A stretch of 64,000 nucleotides of DNA from Spirosoma oryzae (GTDB lineage Bacteria; Bacteroidota; Bacteroidia; Cytophagales; Spirosomataceae): NCBI RefSeq assembly GCF_003002825.1, contig NZ_PVTE01000019.1, forward strand, positions 34,697-98,696. The letters are read 5' to 3'. Each line of letters begins with the position of its first letter. Position 1 is the stretch's first letter. The position numbers and the translations under genes are program-made. Below the pieces are notes generated by a model, which was given only the letters and a program-made list of their open reading frames with translations, searched no databases and was not told the origin of the DNA. Below are positions 49,554 to 58,237 of the stretch, one piece after another.

Positions 49554-51209
49554 GTGAAAATTGGCATTTTCTTCGGTGGTCCGGCGCGTGAGCGGGAAGT
49601 TTCGTATGCAGGTGGTCGCACGGCACTGGCAAATCTGGATAAAGGCTTGTTCGAGCCCGTACTCGTATTCGTCGACGGACGGGGGCGGTTCCGGCTCGTA
49701 GACGCTGATTTTTTACAGGGAAACGCCCTGCGCGACGTGTTGCCGCAGGACGAAACCGGCTTTTCCGTTTACGACGAATCACGCCCGGTCGACCGCATCG
49801 ACGCAGCCCTGCCTGAACTACGCCCGGAACAGTTCCGCGATCATTTCGACATGGTCTTTCTGGCCATGCACGGTCCCGACTGCGAAGACGGTGCGATTCA
49901 GGGCCTGCTTGAGTGGTACAAAATGCCGTATACGGGACCGGGGCTGGCTGGGTCGGCGGTGGGAATCAACAAGATCCTGCAAAACGAACTGATCGCGCTG
50001 GCAAACGGTCAGCAGAAAAAGACCGCGACGATTAACCGTGACGCCTACGTACAGGCCGACAAAGCACAGTTCTTCCAGTCCCTCACGGCGCATCTGGGCC
50101 TGCCTATCGTTGTGAAAGCACCTCATCAGGGGTCGAGCATCGGGGTAGCCATTGTGCGCGAAAACGATCTGGCACAGTTTTGTCGGGCCGTCGAACAATG
50201 CTTCTTCACAACGACCGTTCAGCCCGATGGCTGGTCGAAACTGGGCGAATGGCAATCGCTGTCGGCCACAGAAAAAGAGGCTCTAGCACAGCAGATGACC
50301 AGTCTCGATGCCGGTATCAGTTTTCCCGTTGTCGTCGAGCAAACGGGGCAGCGGATCAACCACCCGGCGGAATTTGTTCAGACGCTCGATCAGTTGCTGG
50401 CTGACGGTTCGCCCCGGATTACGCTGTCGTCGGTCAATGCGGAAGACGAAGTACTGTTCGAGGAGTTTATCAGCGGACAGGAATTTTCGTGTGGCGTCAT
50501 TCAGGACGACGATCAAACGGCGATTGCCCTCCCCCCCACCGAGATTTATAACGTAACGAGTTTCGACTTCGAGTCGAAGTATAAACTCAGCACGACGAAG
50601 AAGCGGATTCCCGTCGAAACAAGTCTGGAAAACAACCGCAAGATTCAACTGGCCGTATCGGAAGTTTTTACGCGGCTGGGCATCAACGTATACGCCCGCA
50701 TCGACGGTTTCCTAACGCCAGCGGGCGATGTGCTGCTGCACGACCCGAACACGATTCCGGGCATGTCGCCCTCATCGCTGATTTTCAAACAAATGGCGGA
50801 GATCGGCCTGAACCTAACCAATGCGCTGACGTACCTGATCCGGCAGTCGCTGCGGGAGCGAATTCGCACCGGAAAAGACACGGCGCACCTGAAGCAGCTA
50901 CTGTTTAGGCTGGATGAGCGGCTGGTCGATCGCAAGCGGACGCCCCTGCCCGAGCAATCGGTGGTCTTCGGCGCAACCGACGATCAGTGGCTGGCGGCTA
51001 AACAGCAGTACAACGAACTGGCGGCCTCCGGCACGGTTCGCCCGCAGCTGGTTTACCAGAGAAATCAGACGGAGTCGATCGCGGTACCGGTTTATCTGCT
51101 GTTCCGCGATACCATTGCCGAGCTGGAAGCAGGCCTGGCGGACCCCCGGCATCCATTGCTACTCGAAACAACCGAACAGACCGCGCACATCACCGAACGG
51201 TACGTGTAG
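49554..51209 (+). CDS. enlarged D-alanine--D-alanine ligase-family ATP-grasp enzyme
   Basis: A 551-residue protein with a GTG start (gtgaaaattggc), preferred because KIGIFFGGPAREREVSYAGG is the family opening. Ddl motifs are HGPDCEDGAIQGLLEWYKMP YTGPG, IVVKAPHQGSSIGVAI, LFEEFISGQEFSCGV and LLHDPNTIPGMSPSS, covering ATP-grasp lysines, acidic metal ligands and the NTxPGM loop. Normal Ddl is 300-370 residues. Here about 70 extra residues sit between GSSIGV and the FEEFISG strand, and about 120 extra at the C-terminus. It may be the true Ddl of this lineage or a paralogue with another substrate. Confidence 0.88.
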   Translation: MKIGIFFGGPAREREVSYAGGRTALANLDKGLFEPVLVFVDGRGRFRLVDADFLQGNALRDVLPQDETGFSVYDESRPVDRIDAALPELRPEQFRDHFDMVFLAMHGPDCEDGAIQGLLEWYKMPYTGPGLAGSAVGINKILQNELIALANGQQKKTATINRDAYVQADKAQFFQSLTAHLGLPIVVKAPHQGSSIGVAIVRENDLAQFCRAVEQCFFTTTVQPDGWSKLGEWQSLSATEKEALAQQMTSLDAGISFPVVVEQTGQRINHPAEFVQTLDQLLADGSPRITLSSVNAEDEVLFEEFISGQEFSCGVIQDDDQTAIALPPTEIYNVTSFDFESKYKLSTTKKRIPVETSLENNRKIQLAVSEVFTRLGINVYARIDGFLTPAGDVLLHDPNTIPGMSPSSLIFKQMAEIGLNLTNALTYLIRQSLRERIRTGKDTAHLKQLLFRLDERLVDRKRTPLPEQSVVFGATDDQWLAAKQQYNELAASGTVRPQLVYQRNQTESIAVPVYLLFRDTIAELEAGLADPRHPLLLETTEQTAHITERYV

Positions 51210-51217
51210 GGTTTTGA

Positions 51218-51292
51218 CAGGATTACAGGATTTTCATGATTCTATCAGGTTGCAATATCCACGGTCTGTATCGCCAAAATTCTGTAATTCTG
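51218..51292. repeat. ACAGGATTACAGGATT-type hairpin
   Basis: CAGGATTACAGGATTTT (51218-51234) pairs with AAAATTCTGTAATTCTG (51276-51292) over 17 positions with two G-U pairs. It lies just after the ligase gene and before a promoter for the DUF2442 gene. The word ACAGGATT is repeated inside the arm. Confidence 0.75.
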
Positions 51293-51343
51293 CCCATACA
51301 CTCTCATTCCAACTAACGGGCTTGGTTGACAGATAGAGAAGTG

Positions 51344-51351
51344 TAATTTTG
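51344..51351 (+). promoter_or_regulatory. Bacteroidota promoter of the DUF2442 gene
   Basis: TAATTTTG (-7 form TAnnTTTG) with TTGG at 51322-51325 about 18 bases upstream as a possible -33. The ATG is 12 bases downstream, so the transcript would be nearly leaderless. Confidence 0.6.
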
Positions 51352-51362
51352 GCTCGTTAACC

Positions 51363-51617
51363 ATGTACTATCCAAACCCTCGATCTACAGACCAGTTCAC
51401 TACACAACGAGTTTGGTTCGATGCTGAACACATCTATGTCGAACTGAACGATGGCCGAATTATAGGTAGTCCACTAGCCTGGTTTCCCCGTCTACAGAAG
51501 GCAACGCCGGCCCAACGCAATCGATTCGACTTAGTAGCGGGAGGCTACGGCATACACTGGGAAGAATTAGATGAAGACCTTACAGCGGGCGGATTTTTGA
51601 CTTATTCGCGCCCTTGA
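51363..51617 (+). CDS. DUF2442 protein
   Basis: An 84-residue protein: VWFDAEHIYVELNDGRIIGS PLAWFPRLQKATPAQRNRFD and IHWEELDEDLTAGGF are the DUF2442 signature. The family often pairs with DUF4160 genes in toxin-antitoxin-like arrangements; here no partner is present, so it is a solitary copy. Function is unknown. It is bounded by a repeat hairpin upstream and the phosphohexomutase gene downstream. Confidence 0.93.
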   Translation: MYYPNPRSTDQFTTQRVWFDAEHIYVELNDGRIIGSPLAWFPRLQKATPAQRNRFDLVAGGYGIHWEELDEDLTAGGFLTYSRP

Positions 51618-51677
51618 TCATACGCTACCAGCCTACCTCATTTCAACTTAACAATCCTTTTTCAGTCTGTTTCATTC

Positions 51678-53435
51678 ATGACCACAACACTAGACCCATC
51701 TACCCAGGAGCGCGTCGACAAATGGCTCGACGGCAACTACGATGCTGATACCAAATCGGCGATCAAACAACTTATCGACGCGGGAAATACGACCGAGCTG
51801 ACAGACTCGTTCTACCGCGATCTGGAATTCGGCACGGGTGGTCTGCGTGGGGTACTGGGGGTTGGTTCGAACCGGATGAACCGCTACACGGTGGGGGCTG
51901 CCACGCAGGGCCTTTGTAACTACATCAATGCAACGTTTCCCGGTCAGGACGATATCAGCGTCGCCATTGCGCACGACAGCCGCCGGATGAGTCCCGAATT
52001 CGCCCGGCTCGTTGCGGATATTTTCTCGGCCAACGGTATCAAAGTATACCTGTTCAGCAGCCTGCGCCCCACGCCCGAACTATCGTTTGCCATTCGGCAA
52101 CTGGGTTGTCAGAGTGGGATCGTCGTAACGGCGTCGCACAATCCGCCGGAGTACAATGGCTACAAGGTGTACTGGGGTGATGGTGGGCAGGTGGTTGCCC
52201 CGCACGACAAGAACATCATCGCGGAGGTAAACAAAATTACGTCGATCGACAGCATCAAATTCGAGGGTGTTCCCGAGCGAATTCATCAGATCGATGAAGA
52301 AATCGACGCACCGTATATCGAACGGATCAAGTCGAACGCGGTAAACCCGGACGTAATCAAGAAGCAGGCCGATCTGAACATCGTTTACACGCCTATCCAT
52401 GGCACGGGTATTACGCTGGTTCCCCGCGCCCTCGACGCGCTGGGCTTCACCAACGTTCACATCGTAGAACAGCAGGCAACCCCCGATGGCAACTTCCCGA
52501 CGGTTAAATCGCCGAACCCGGAAGAGCGGGCCGCCATGCAACTGGCGCTCGATCTGGCCAACGAACTGAACGCCGACCTCGTAATGGCTACCGACCCCGA
52601 CGCCGACCGCGTAGGCGCTGGTGCCCGCAATCACCACGGCGAGTTTGAGCTGCTGAACGGTAATCAGATGGCCAGTCTGATTATTTATTACCTGCTCAAC
52701 GCCTGGAAAGATGCCGGGAAGCTGACCGGGAAAGAATTCATCGCCAAGACCATCGTAACGACCGACCTGATCGACGCGATGTGTCAGCGCTATAACGTGA
52801 CCTGCTACAACACGCTGACCGGCTTTAAATACATTGCCGAAGTCATTCGCGAGCTGGAAGGGAAAGAGCAGTTCATCGCAGGTGGTGAAGAAAGCTATGG
52901 TTACCTGATCGGCGATTTCGTGCGCGACAAAGACGCCATCGCTTCCTGCGCCATGATTGCCGAACTGACCGCCTACGCCAAGAACAACGGCCAAAGCCTG
53001 TTCGACATGCTGATGGCGATGTACCAGGAAAACGGCTTTTACTACGAAAGCCTGGTGTCGCTGACCAAAAAAGGCAAGAGCGGTGCCGAAGAAATTCAGC
53101 AGATGATGGCTGACTTCCGCGCCAACCCGCCCAAAGAAATCGCCGGTTCTACCGTCGTTCGCATCGACGATTACAAGGCGCTCACCCGGACGGATGCGTC
53201 GGGTAACGCGACCGCAATCGAAGCCGGTAAGATGGGAATCGAGTCGTCGAACGTACTACAGTTCTTCACCGAAGACGGGACAAAAGTGTCGGCACGCCCA
53301 TCGGGTACGGAGCCGAAGATTAAGTTTTACGTCAGCGTTCGTGAGCCACTCGCCAGCAAGGAAGCGTTTGACGACACCTACGCACAACTGAAAGCCAAAG
53401 TACAGCGCGTTATCGACGATCTGAAGCTGTCTTAA
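51678..53435 (+). CDS. phospho-sugar mutase (phosphoglucomutase/phosphomannomutase)
   Basis: A 585-residue enzyme of the alpha-D-phosphohexomutase superfamily. The phospho-Ser loop is TASHNPPEYNGYKVYW near residue 155, metal-binding loop TDPDADRVGA near 310, sugar-binding GGEESYG near 405 and phosphate-binding loop RPSGTEPKIKFYV near 540. Length fits the long PgcA/Pgm2-like group, which handles glucose-1-phosphate or related sugars. Substrate (glucose or mannose phosphate) is not decidable by eye. A hairpin terminator follows. Confidence 0.96.
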   Translation: MTTTLDPSTQERVDKWLDGNYDADTKSAIKQLIDAGNTTELTDSFYRDLEFGTGGLRGVLGVGSNRMNRYTVGAATQGLCNYINATFPGQDDISVAIAHDSRRMSPEFARLVADIFSANGIKVYLFSSLRPTPELSFAIRQLGCQSGIVVTASHNPPEYNGYKVYWGDGGQVVAPHDKNIIAEVNKITSIDSIKFEGVPERIHQIDEEIDAPYIERIKSNAVNPDVIKKQADLNIVYTPIHGTGITLVPRALDALGFTNVHIVEQQATPDGNFPTVKSPNPEERAAMQLALDLANELNADLVMATDPDADRVGAGARNHHGEFELLNGNQMASLIIYYLLNAWKDAGKLTGKEFIAKTIVTTDLIDAMCQRYNVTCYNTLTGFKYIAEVIRELEGKEQFIAGGEESYGYLIGDFVRDKDAIASCAMIAELTAYAKNNGQSLFDMLMAMYQENGFYYESLVSLTKKGKSGAEEIQQMMADFRANPPKEIAGSTVVRIDDYKALTRTDASGNATAIEAGKMGIESSNVLQFFTEDGTKVSARPSGTEPKIKFYVSVREPLASKEAFDDTYAQLKAKVQRVIDDLKLS

Positions 53436-53458
53436 TCCGCTAACTACCAATAGATGAG

Positions 53459-53489
53459 AAGCCCGGATGCGTCTGACGTAGCCGGGCTT
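53459..53489 (+). terminator. terminator of the phosphohexomutase gene
   Basis: AAGCCCGG (53459-53466) pairs exactly with CCGGGCTT (53482-53489), with a 15-base loop and a short T tail. Confidence 0.7.
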
Positions 53490-53590
53490 TGTATTAACAC
53501 CGCGCGCAGCATCAAGATTTAACAACGTTTGCCGTATGCTCAGTCGACTACTGGCTTTTTTGTATCTTCGCAGGCTGATTTAGTTTGCCT

Positions 53591-54016
53591 ATGACGCTGG
53601 AGCTTAAACACCTCGATGACATCGATTCAGTAGCCCACCGGTTACTGGCCGCAGGGCGCGAGCAGCCGGTATGGCTTTTCGAGGGCGACATGGGCGCGGG
53701 TAAAACCACGCTGATTAAAGCTCTTTGCCGGGCATTGGGCGTACTGACTCCTGTGCAAAGCCCGACCTATTCGATCGTTAACGAATACACCACCCACGAA
53801 GGGCATCCCGTTTACCATTTCGACTGCTACCGGCTCCGCAACGAAGCCGAAGCGCTCGACATCGGTATTGAAGAATACCTTGCTTCGGGCAATTACTGCT
53901 TCATCGAATGGCCCGAACGCGTTGTGTCGCTCTGGCCGGCCCGTTATTTTCAGGTTCAGCTTACCGCCGGTGCCGACGATCAGCGAACGATCGAAGCCAG
54001 ACTGGTGACTGACTAA
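53591..54016 (+). CDS. tsaE: tRNA threonylcarbamoyladenosine synthesis ATPase TsaE
   Basis: A 141-residue ATPase needed for t6A37 tRNA modification with TsaB, TsaC and TsaD. Walker A: FEGDMGAGKTTLIKALCRAL. Other marks: VQSPTYSIVNEYTTHEGHPV YHFDCYRL and CFIEWPERV, the usual TsaE Walker B region. The ATG at 53591 is chosen over a TTG six bases earlier. The variant -7 word TATCTTCG occurs at 53563-53570. The alanine dehydrogenase-like gene follows in the same direction after 65 bases. Confidence 0.95.
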   Translation: MTLELKHLDDIDSVAHRLLAAGREQPVWLFEGDMGAGKTTLIKALCRALGVLTPVQSPTYSIVNEYTTHEGHPVYHFDCYRLRNEAEALDIGIEEYLASGNYCFIEWPERVVSLWPARYFQVQLTAGADDQRTIEARLVTD

Positions 54017-54081
54017 CCACCCATCGTGTCTATCCATTGCCTATTATCGTATAGCCTCAGACGCTAAAACCAACCACCATC

Positions 54082-55296
54082 TTGACTGGATTTGAGGAAT
54101 TGGCCCAACAAACGGCCCTCTACCCGAAAGAATCACCGCTGGCTGTCAAACAGGGCCAGCATAGCCTGCTTATTGGGTTACCCAAAGAGGTGTCGTTGCA
54201 GGAAAGCCGCATCGCGCTGACCCCCGAAGCGGTCGCCATTCTGGTTCGGCACGGCCACGAAGTCATCGTCGAGCAGGGCGCGGGCACGAAAGCCAAGTTC
54301 ACGGACAACGAATACAGCGAAGCGGGTGCCCGTATCGCGTATTCAGCCAAAGACGTCTACGAGGAGGCTACCCTGATTCTGAAAGTCGAGCCACTGGTCG
54401 AAGCCGAATTCGAGTTCATCAAGGCAGGCAGCACGGTCATTTCGGCACTTAACCTGCCGGCGCGGAACCGCGATTACTTCAAACGGATCAACGACAAGAA
54501 CCTGACGATGATCGGCTACGAATTCATCGAGGATAAGGCTGGCAACATGACCGTTATTCGCTCGATGAGTGAGATCGCGGGTAGTACGGTCATGCTGATC
54601 GCGGGTGAATACCTGAGCAACGCCGACAACGGCCGGGGCGTCATTCTGGGCGGTATCACCGGTATTCCACCCACCAAGGTGGTGATGCTGGGCGCGGGTA
54701 CGGTGACCGAATACGCCCTGCGGACGGCCCTCGGCATGGGCTCCGACGTGAAAGTGTTCGACAAGCAACTGTACAAGCTACAACGCCTGAAATACGCCGT
54801 CGGCCAGCACGTCTACACGTCCATCATCGATTCTGATACACTGACGGAAGCCATTCAACGAGCCGATGTCGTCATCGGGGCGATGCGGGCAGACGATGGC
54901 CTGAGTCCAATCGTGGTAACCGACGATATGGTCAGCCGTATGAAGCCGGATTCTGTCATCATCGACGTATCGATCGATCAGGGGGGCAACTTCGAAACCT
55001 CCCGCATGACGACGCACAAAGCCCCCACGTTCCGCCACCACGACGTCATTCACTACTGCGTACCCAATATTGCCGCCCGCGTGGCGTATACGGCCAGTAT
55101 GGCGCTGAGTAACATCTTTTTACCCTTCCTGCTCGAAACTGGTACGACGGGCGGTATCGAACAGATGCTGTACGCGAACCGCTGGTTTATGAAAGGTGTT
55201 TATGCGCATAAAGGCACGCTGACGAACCTGTACATTGCCCAGAAGTTCAACATGCGCTTTAAAGCACTGGACCTGCTGTTGGCCGCCCGCTTTTAA
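54082..55296 (+). CDS. alanine dehydrogenase-family protein (TTG start)
   Basis: A 404-residue protein; no ATG precedes the conserved domain, so the TTG at 54082 (TGFEELAQQTALYPKE) is the best start. AlaDh/PNT blocks: IGLPKEVSLQESRIALTPEA, VIVEQGAGTKAKFTDNEYSE AG, the Rossmann motif VVMLGAGTVTEYALRTALGM and IIDVSIDQGGNFETSR. It likely oxidises L-alanine to pyruvate with NAD. The C-terminus (MLYANRWFMKGVYAHKGTLT) differs clearly from the partial ald at the window start, so these are two diverged paralogues. A word-repeat hairpin separates it from the next gene. Confidence 0.9.
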   Translation: MTGFEELAQQTALYPKESPLAVKQGQHSLLIGLPKEVSLQESRIALTPEAVAILVRHGHEVIVEQGAGTKAKFTDNEYSEAGARIAYSAKDVYEEATLILKVEPLVEAEFEFIKAGSTVISALNLPARNRDYFKRINDKNLTMIGYEFIEDKAGNMTVIRSMSEIAGSTVMLIAGEYLSNADNGRGVILGGITGIPPTKVVMLGAGTVTEYALRTALGMGSDVKVFDKQLYKLQRLKYAVGQHVYTSIIDSDTLTEAIQRADVVIGAMRADDGLSPIVVTDDMVSRMKPDSVIIDVSIDQGGNFETSRMTTHKAPTFRHHDVIHYCVPNIAARVAYTASMALSNIFLPFLLETGTTGGIEQMLYANRWFMKGVYAHKGTLTNLYIAQKFNMRFKALDLLLAARF

Positions 55297-55302
55297 CTTT
55301 TC

Positions 55303-55388
55303 GGTTTACGGTGTTCCGTTTTCGATTTACGGCAGTTCAATGACTCGCCTGTCGCCCACAGAAAACCGTAAACTGAATACCGTAAACC
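55303..55388. repeat. CGGTTTACGG word-repeat hairpin
   Basis: GGTTTACGGT (55303-55312) pairs exactly with ACCGTAAACC (55379-55388). The words CGGTTTACGG, CGTTTTCGATTTACGG, AAAACCGTAAACTG and ATACCGTAAACC are variants of one unit. It belongs with the hairpins at 2505-2565 and 45099-45187 and ends 8 bases before the next start codon. Confidence 0.75.
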
Positions 55389-55396
55389 AACTACTG

Positions 55397-55801
55397 ATGA
55401 TTAATCACAGCAACGAAAACGTCCTGCTGGACGATGCCAACTCGTACGACGTCAACAAAGAACTGATGGGCATCATATCGTCGGACTTTGTCAACGTAGC
55501 CGACACGCTCAAGGAAGCGTCGTATCAGATTCGCAAGCGCGGCTTTTCCGACTTCCCGATTTTCGTCGCGTCCCGGCGCGACGTTCCGATTGGGCAGTTG
55601 CTGATCGGCGTCGATGAGATGGGCAACAAGTGGAACTACCGTGCGTCGCTATTCGATGAATTCGTACAGCGCGAGCTGATCGGTGAAGATTCCATTGAGC
55701 TTTGGAAAGAGAATTTCAAGAAAGCTGATGAATACGCCTGTCTGTTCGTCGTACACGGTGATTTTGCGGGTTTTGTGTACATTCCGTACCCCGAAGATTA
55801 A
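55397..55801 (+). CDS. conserved hypothetical protein (134 aa)
   Basis: A 134-residue soluble protein starting MINHSNENVLLDDANSYDVN (ATG 55397; earlier in-frame starts run through the repeat hairpin and into ald). It has an alpha-beta pattern: ISSDFVNVADTLKEASYQIR KRGFSDFPIF, then VASRRDVPIGQLLIGVDEMG NKWNYRASLFDEFVQRELIG, and YACLFVVHGDFAGFVYIPYP. I recognise homologous proteins as typical of Bacteroidota but know of no function. It is followed by a terminator and then gyrB. Confidence 0.85.
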   Translation: MINHSNENVLLDDANSYDVNKELMGIISSDFVNVADTLKEASYQIRKRGFSDFPIFVASRRDVPIGQLLIGVDEMGNKWNYRASLFDEFVQRELIGEDSIELWKENFKKADEYACLFVVHGDFAGFVYIPYPED

Positions 55802-56167
55802 GCGTATTAGCCCCTTACTTCGCGTAAAAGCCGGATTCAAAAATCCGGCTTTCTTTTTGCGTGGCCCCGGCCAAAGTCAATTCTATTTTTTCAAGAACGT
55901 ACCATTACGAGCACCGGGTTTTAAGGTCCCCTAACGGCTATACGTCAGGATTGCACCAGGAACCGTTATTCTGAGCAAACAGGGCCGTTTTATCGTCTTT
56001 ATCGAACATAGTATTTCAATTGAAGCATACAAAATACATTGCTTTTCAGGATAAAGTTTACTAGGTAAAGTGGACATTTTTTTGTATTTTTACCATCTGT
56101 AAATAGGCGCTAACGACCACTGTTTTTAGCCTGCTACATTGAGTTTCTGATATTACCTGTAGCCAAT
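55802..56167. other. 366-base region upstream of gyrB
   Basis: After the terminator at 55827-55857 no gene is seen. A weak -7-like word TATTTTTA lies about 80 bases before gyrB (around 56085-56092). Nothing else stands out. Confidence 0.5.
55827..55857 (+). terminator. terminator before gyrB
   Basis: AAAGCCGGATT (55827-55837) pairs exactly with AATCCGGCTTT (55842-55852), followed by CTTTTT. Confidence 0.92.
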
Positions 56168-58171
56168 ATGACCAACGAATTGATTGAAGCAGACGCACTC
56201 GCAACGGACGAACCAAAAAAGGAGTATGGGGCCGACAGTATCACCGTCCTGGAAGGCCTGGAAGCTGTTCGCAAACGCCCGGCGATGTACATTGGCGATG
56301 TGGGTATCCGGGGGCTTCATCACCTTATCTGGGAGGTAGTCGACAATTCGATTGACGAAGCCCTGGCGGGTTACTGCGATACCATTACCGTAACGATCAA
56401 TCCGGATAATTCCGTCACCGTACAGGACAATGGCCGGGGAATTCCTACCGGCATAAATACCAAAACGGGCAAATCAGCGCTGGAGATTGCCATGACGGTA
56501 CTGCACGCTGGCGGTAAGTTCGACAAAGACACGTATAAAGTATCCGGTGGTTTGCACGGCGTGGGGGTATCCTGCGTCAACGCCCTGTCGACCGACGTAC
56601 GGGTAGAGGTACACCGGGAAGGAAAAATCTTCGAACAGGAATACAAAATCGGGATTCCACAGTACGACGTACGCATTATTGGCGAGGCTGCCGACACCGG
56701 CACCCGGACGCACTTTAAGCCCGACGGCAGTATCTTCACCGAAACCGAATACAAGTACGAAACGGTAGCCGGACGCCTGCGCGAACTGGCGTTCCTCAAC
56801 AAAGGCATTCACATTTTCCTGAATGACCTACGCGAACTCGACGAGAATGGTCAGCCTGTACGGTACGACGATTTCTTTTCGGAAGGCGGTCTGATCGAGT
56901 TCGTAGAATACCTCGATCAAACCCGCCCCTCGCTCGATAATATGAAGCCAGTCTACATGGAGTCGGACAAAGGGTCGACGCCCGTACAGGTGGCGCTGGT
57001 GTACAACTACGAAGCCGGTGAGAATGTGCTGTCGTACGTCAACAACATCAACACGCACGAAGGCGGTACACACGTACAGGGCTTCCGGTCGGCGTTGACG
57101 CGGGTGCTGAAAAACTACGCCGATAAAAACCCCAACGTGCTGCCCAAAAACGCAGGTAAAGTGACGTTTAGCGGGGAAGATTTTCGGAAGGGACTGACCG
57201 CTGTTATCTCGGTGAAAGTGCAGGAGCCGCAGTTTGAAGGTCAGACGAAAACGAAGCTGGGTAACCAGGAGGTTGTCAGTGCCGTTAGTCAGGCCATGGC
57301 CGATCTGCTGGAAACGTGGCTGGAAGAAAATCCGAAGACGGCACAGGGCATCGTCAAGAAAGTACTCGTGTCGGCGCAGGCACGGATTGCCGCCGATCAG
57401 GCCTACAAGCGCATCATGAGTGAGCGCAAGGACTTTATGGGCGGTGCCGGTCTGCCGGGTAAACTGGCTGACTGTTCGGACACTGACCCGGAAAAGTGCG
57501 AGCTTTATCTGGTAGAGGGTGACTCGGCAGGTGGTACGGCCAAACAGGGTCGGAACCGGGCGTTCCAGGCCATTCTGCCCCTGCGCGGTAAGATCCTGAA
57601 CGTCGAAAAGGCGATGGAGCACAAGATCTACGAAAACGAAGAGATCAAAAACATCTGGACCGCGCTGGGAATTCGGCTAGAAAAGAAGGACGATGAAACG
57701 GTGATGAATCTGGAACGGCTCCGCTATCACAAGATCATCATCATGACCGATGCCGACGTCGACGGTAGCCACATCCGCACGCTGATCCTGACGCTGTTCT
57801 ACCGGAACATGAAGCCGCTGATCGACAATGGCTACATCTATATTGCGCAGCCCCCGCTATATCTGATCAAGAAAGGCAAGGAGGAGCGCTATTGCTGGAG
57901 TGAAGCCCAACGCGAAGCGGCTGTAAAAGAGCTGGCGGGCGCTGGTCGGGAAGAAAATGTGAGTGTGCAACGGTACAAAGGCCTTGGCGAGATGAACGCT
58001 GAGCAGCTCTGGAGCACCACGATGAACCCGGATACGCGCAGCCTGAAGGTCGTCACGATCGAATCAGCGGCCGACGCCGATCACGTGTTCTCCACGCTGA
58101 TGGGCGATGAAGTCGCGCCCCGGCGTGAGTTTATCGAACGGAACGCCAAATACGCCCGGGTGGATATTTAA
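56168..58171 (+). CDS. gyrB: DNA gyrase subunit B
   Basis: A 667-residue type II topoisomerase subunit. GHKL ATPase motifs: VVDNSIDEALAGYC, VQDNGRGIPTGIN and SGGLHGVGVSCVNALS. TOPRIM motifs: EGDSAGGTAKQGRNRAF (E450) and DADVDGSHIRTLIL (D528, D530). The C-terminal RYKGLGEMNAEQLWSTTMNP identifies GyrB. It lacks the 170-residue insertion found in E. coli, as is normal for this group. ParE is the alternative, but the GyrB-type RYKGLGEMN and early GADSITVLEGLEAVRKRPAM block fit gyrase. No dnaA or recF is nearby. Confidence 0.95.
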   Translation: MTNELIEADALATDEPKKEYGADSITVLEGLEAVRKRPAMYIGDVGIRGLHHLIWEVVDNSIDEALAGYCDTITVTINPDNSVTVQDNGRGIPTGINTKTGKSALEIAMTVLHAGGKFDKDTYKVSGGLHGVGVSCVNALSTDVRVEVHREGKIFEQEYKIGIPQYDVRIIGEAADTGTRTHFKPDGSIFTETEYKYETVAGRLRELAFLNKGIHIFLNDLRELDENGQPVRYDDFFSEGGLIEFVEYLDQTRPSLDNMKPVYMESDKGSTPVQVALVYNYEAGENVLSYVNNINTHEGGTHVQGFRSALTRVLKNYADKNPNVLPKNAGKVTFSGEDFRKGLTAVISVKVQEPQFEGQTKTKLGNQEVVSAVSQAMADLLETWLEENPKTAQGIVKKVLVSAQARIAADQAYKRIMSERKDFMGGAGLPGKLADCSDTDPEKCELYLVEGDSAGGTAKQGRNRAFQAILPLRGKILNVEKAMEHKIYENEEIKNIWTALGIRLEKKDDETVMNLERLRYHKIIIMTDADVDGSHIRTLILTLFYRNMKPLIDNGYIYIAQPPLYLIKKGKEERYCWSEAQREAAVKELAGAGREENVSVQRYKGLGEMNAEQLWSTTMNPDTRSLKVVTIESAADADHVFSTLMGDEVAPRREFIERNAKYARVDI

Positions 58172-58186
58172 CCGAATGATAACACT

Positions 58187-58214
58187 AGGCGGGCCCACAA
58201 GCCCGCCTTTTTGT
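58187..58214 (+). terminator. terminator of gyrB
   Basis: AGGCGGGC (58187-58194) pairs exactly with GCCCGCCT (58201-58208), followed by T-rich TTTTGTTGTT. Confidence 0.9.
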
Positions 58215-58237
58215 TGTTACGTTAACTTTATAGCTCT

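Noticed and set aside
51690..52994. Minus-strand frames of 94 and 304 codons opposite the phosphohexomutase
   Set aside because: Shadow frames of a gene with all its family motifs; their composition has no structure.
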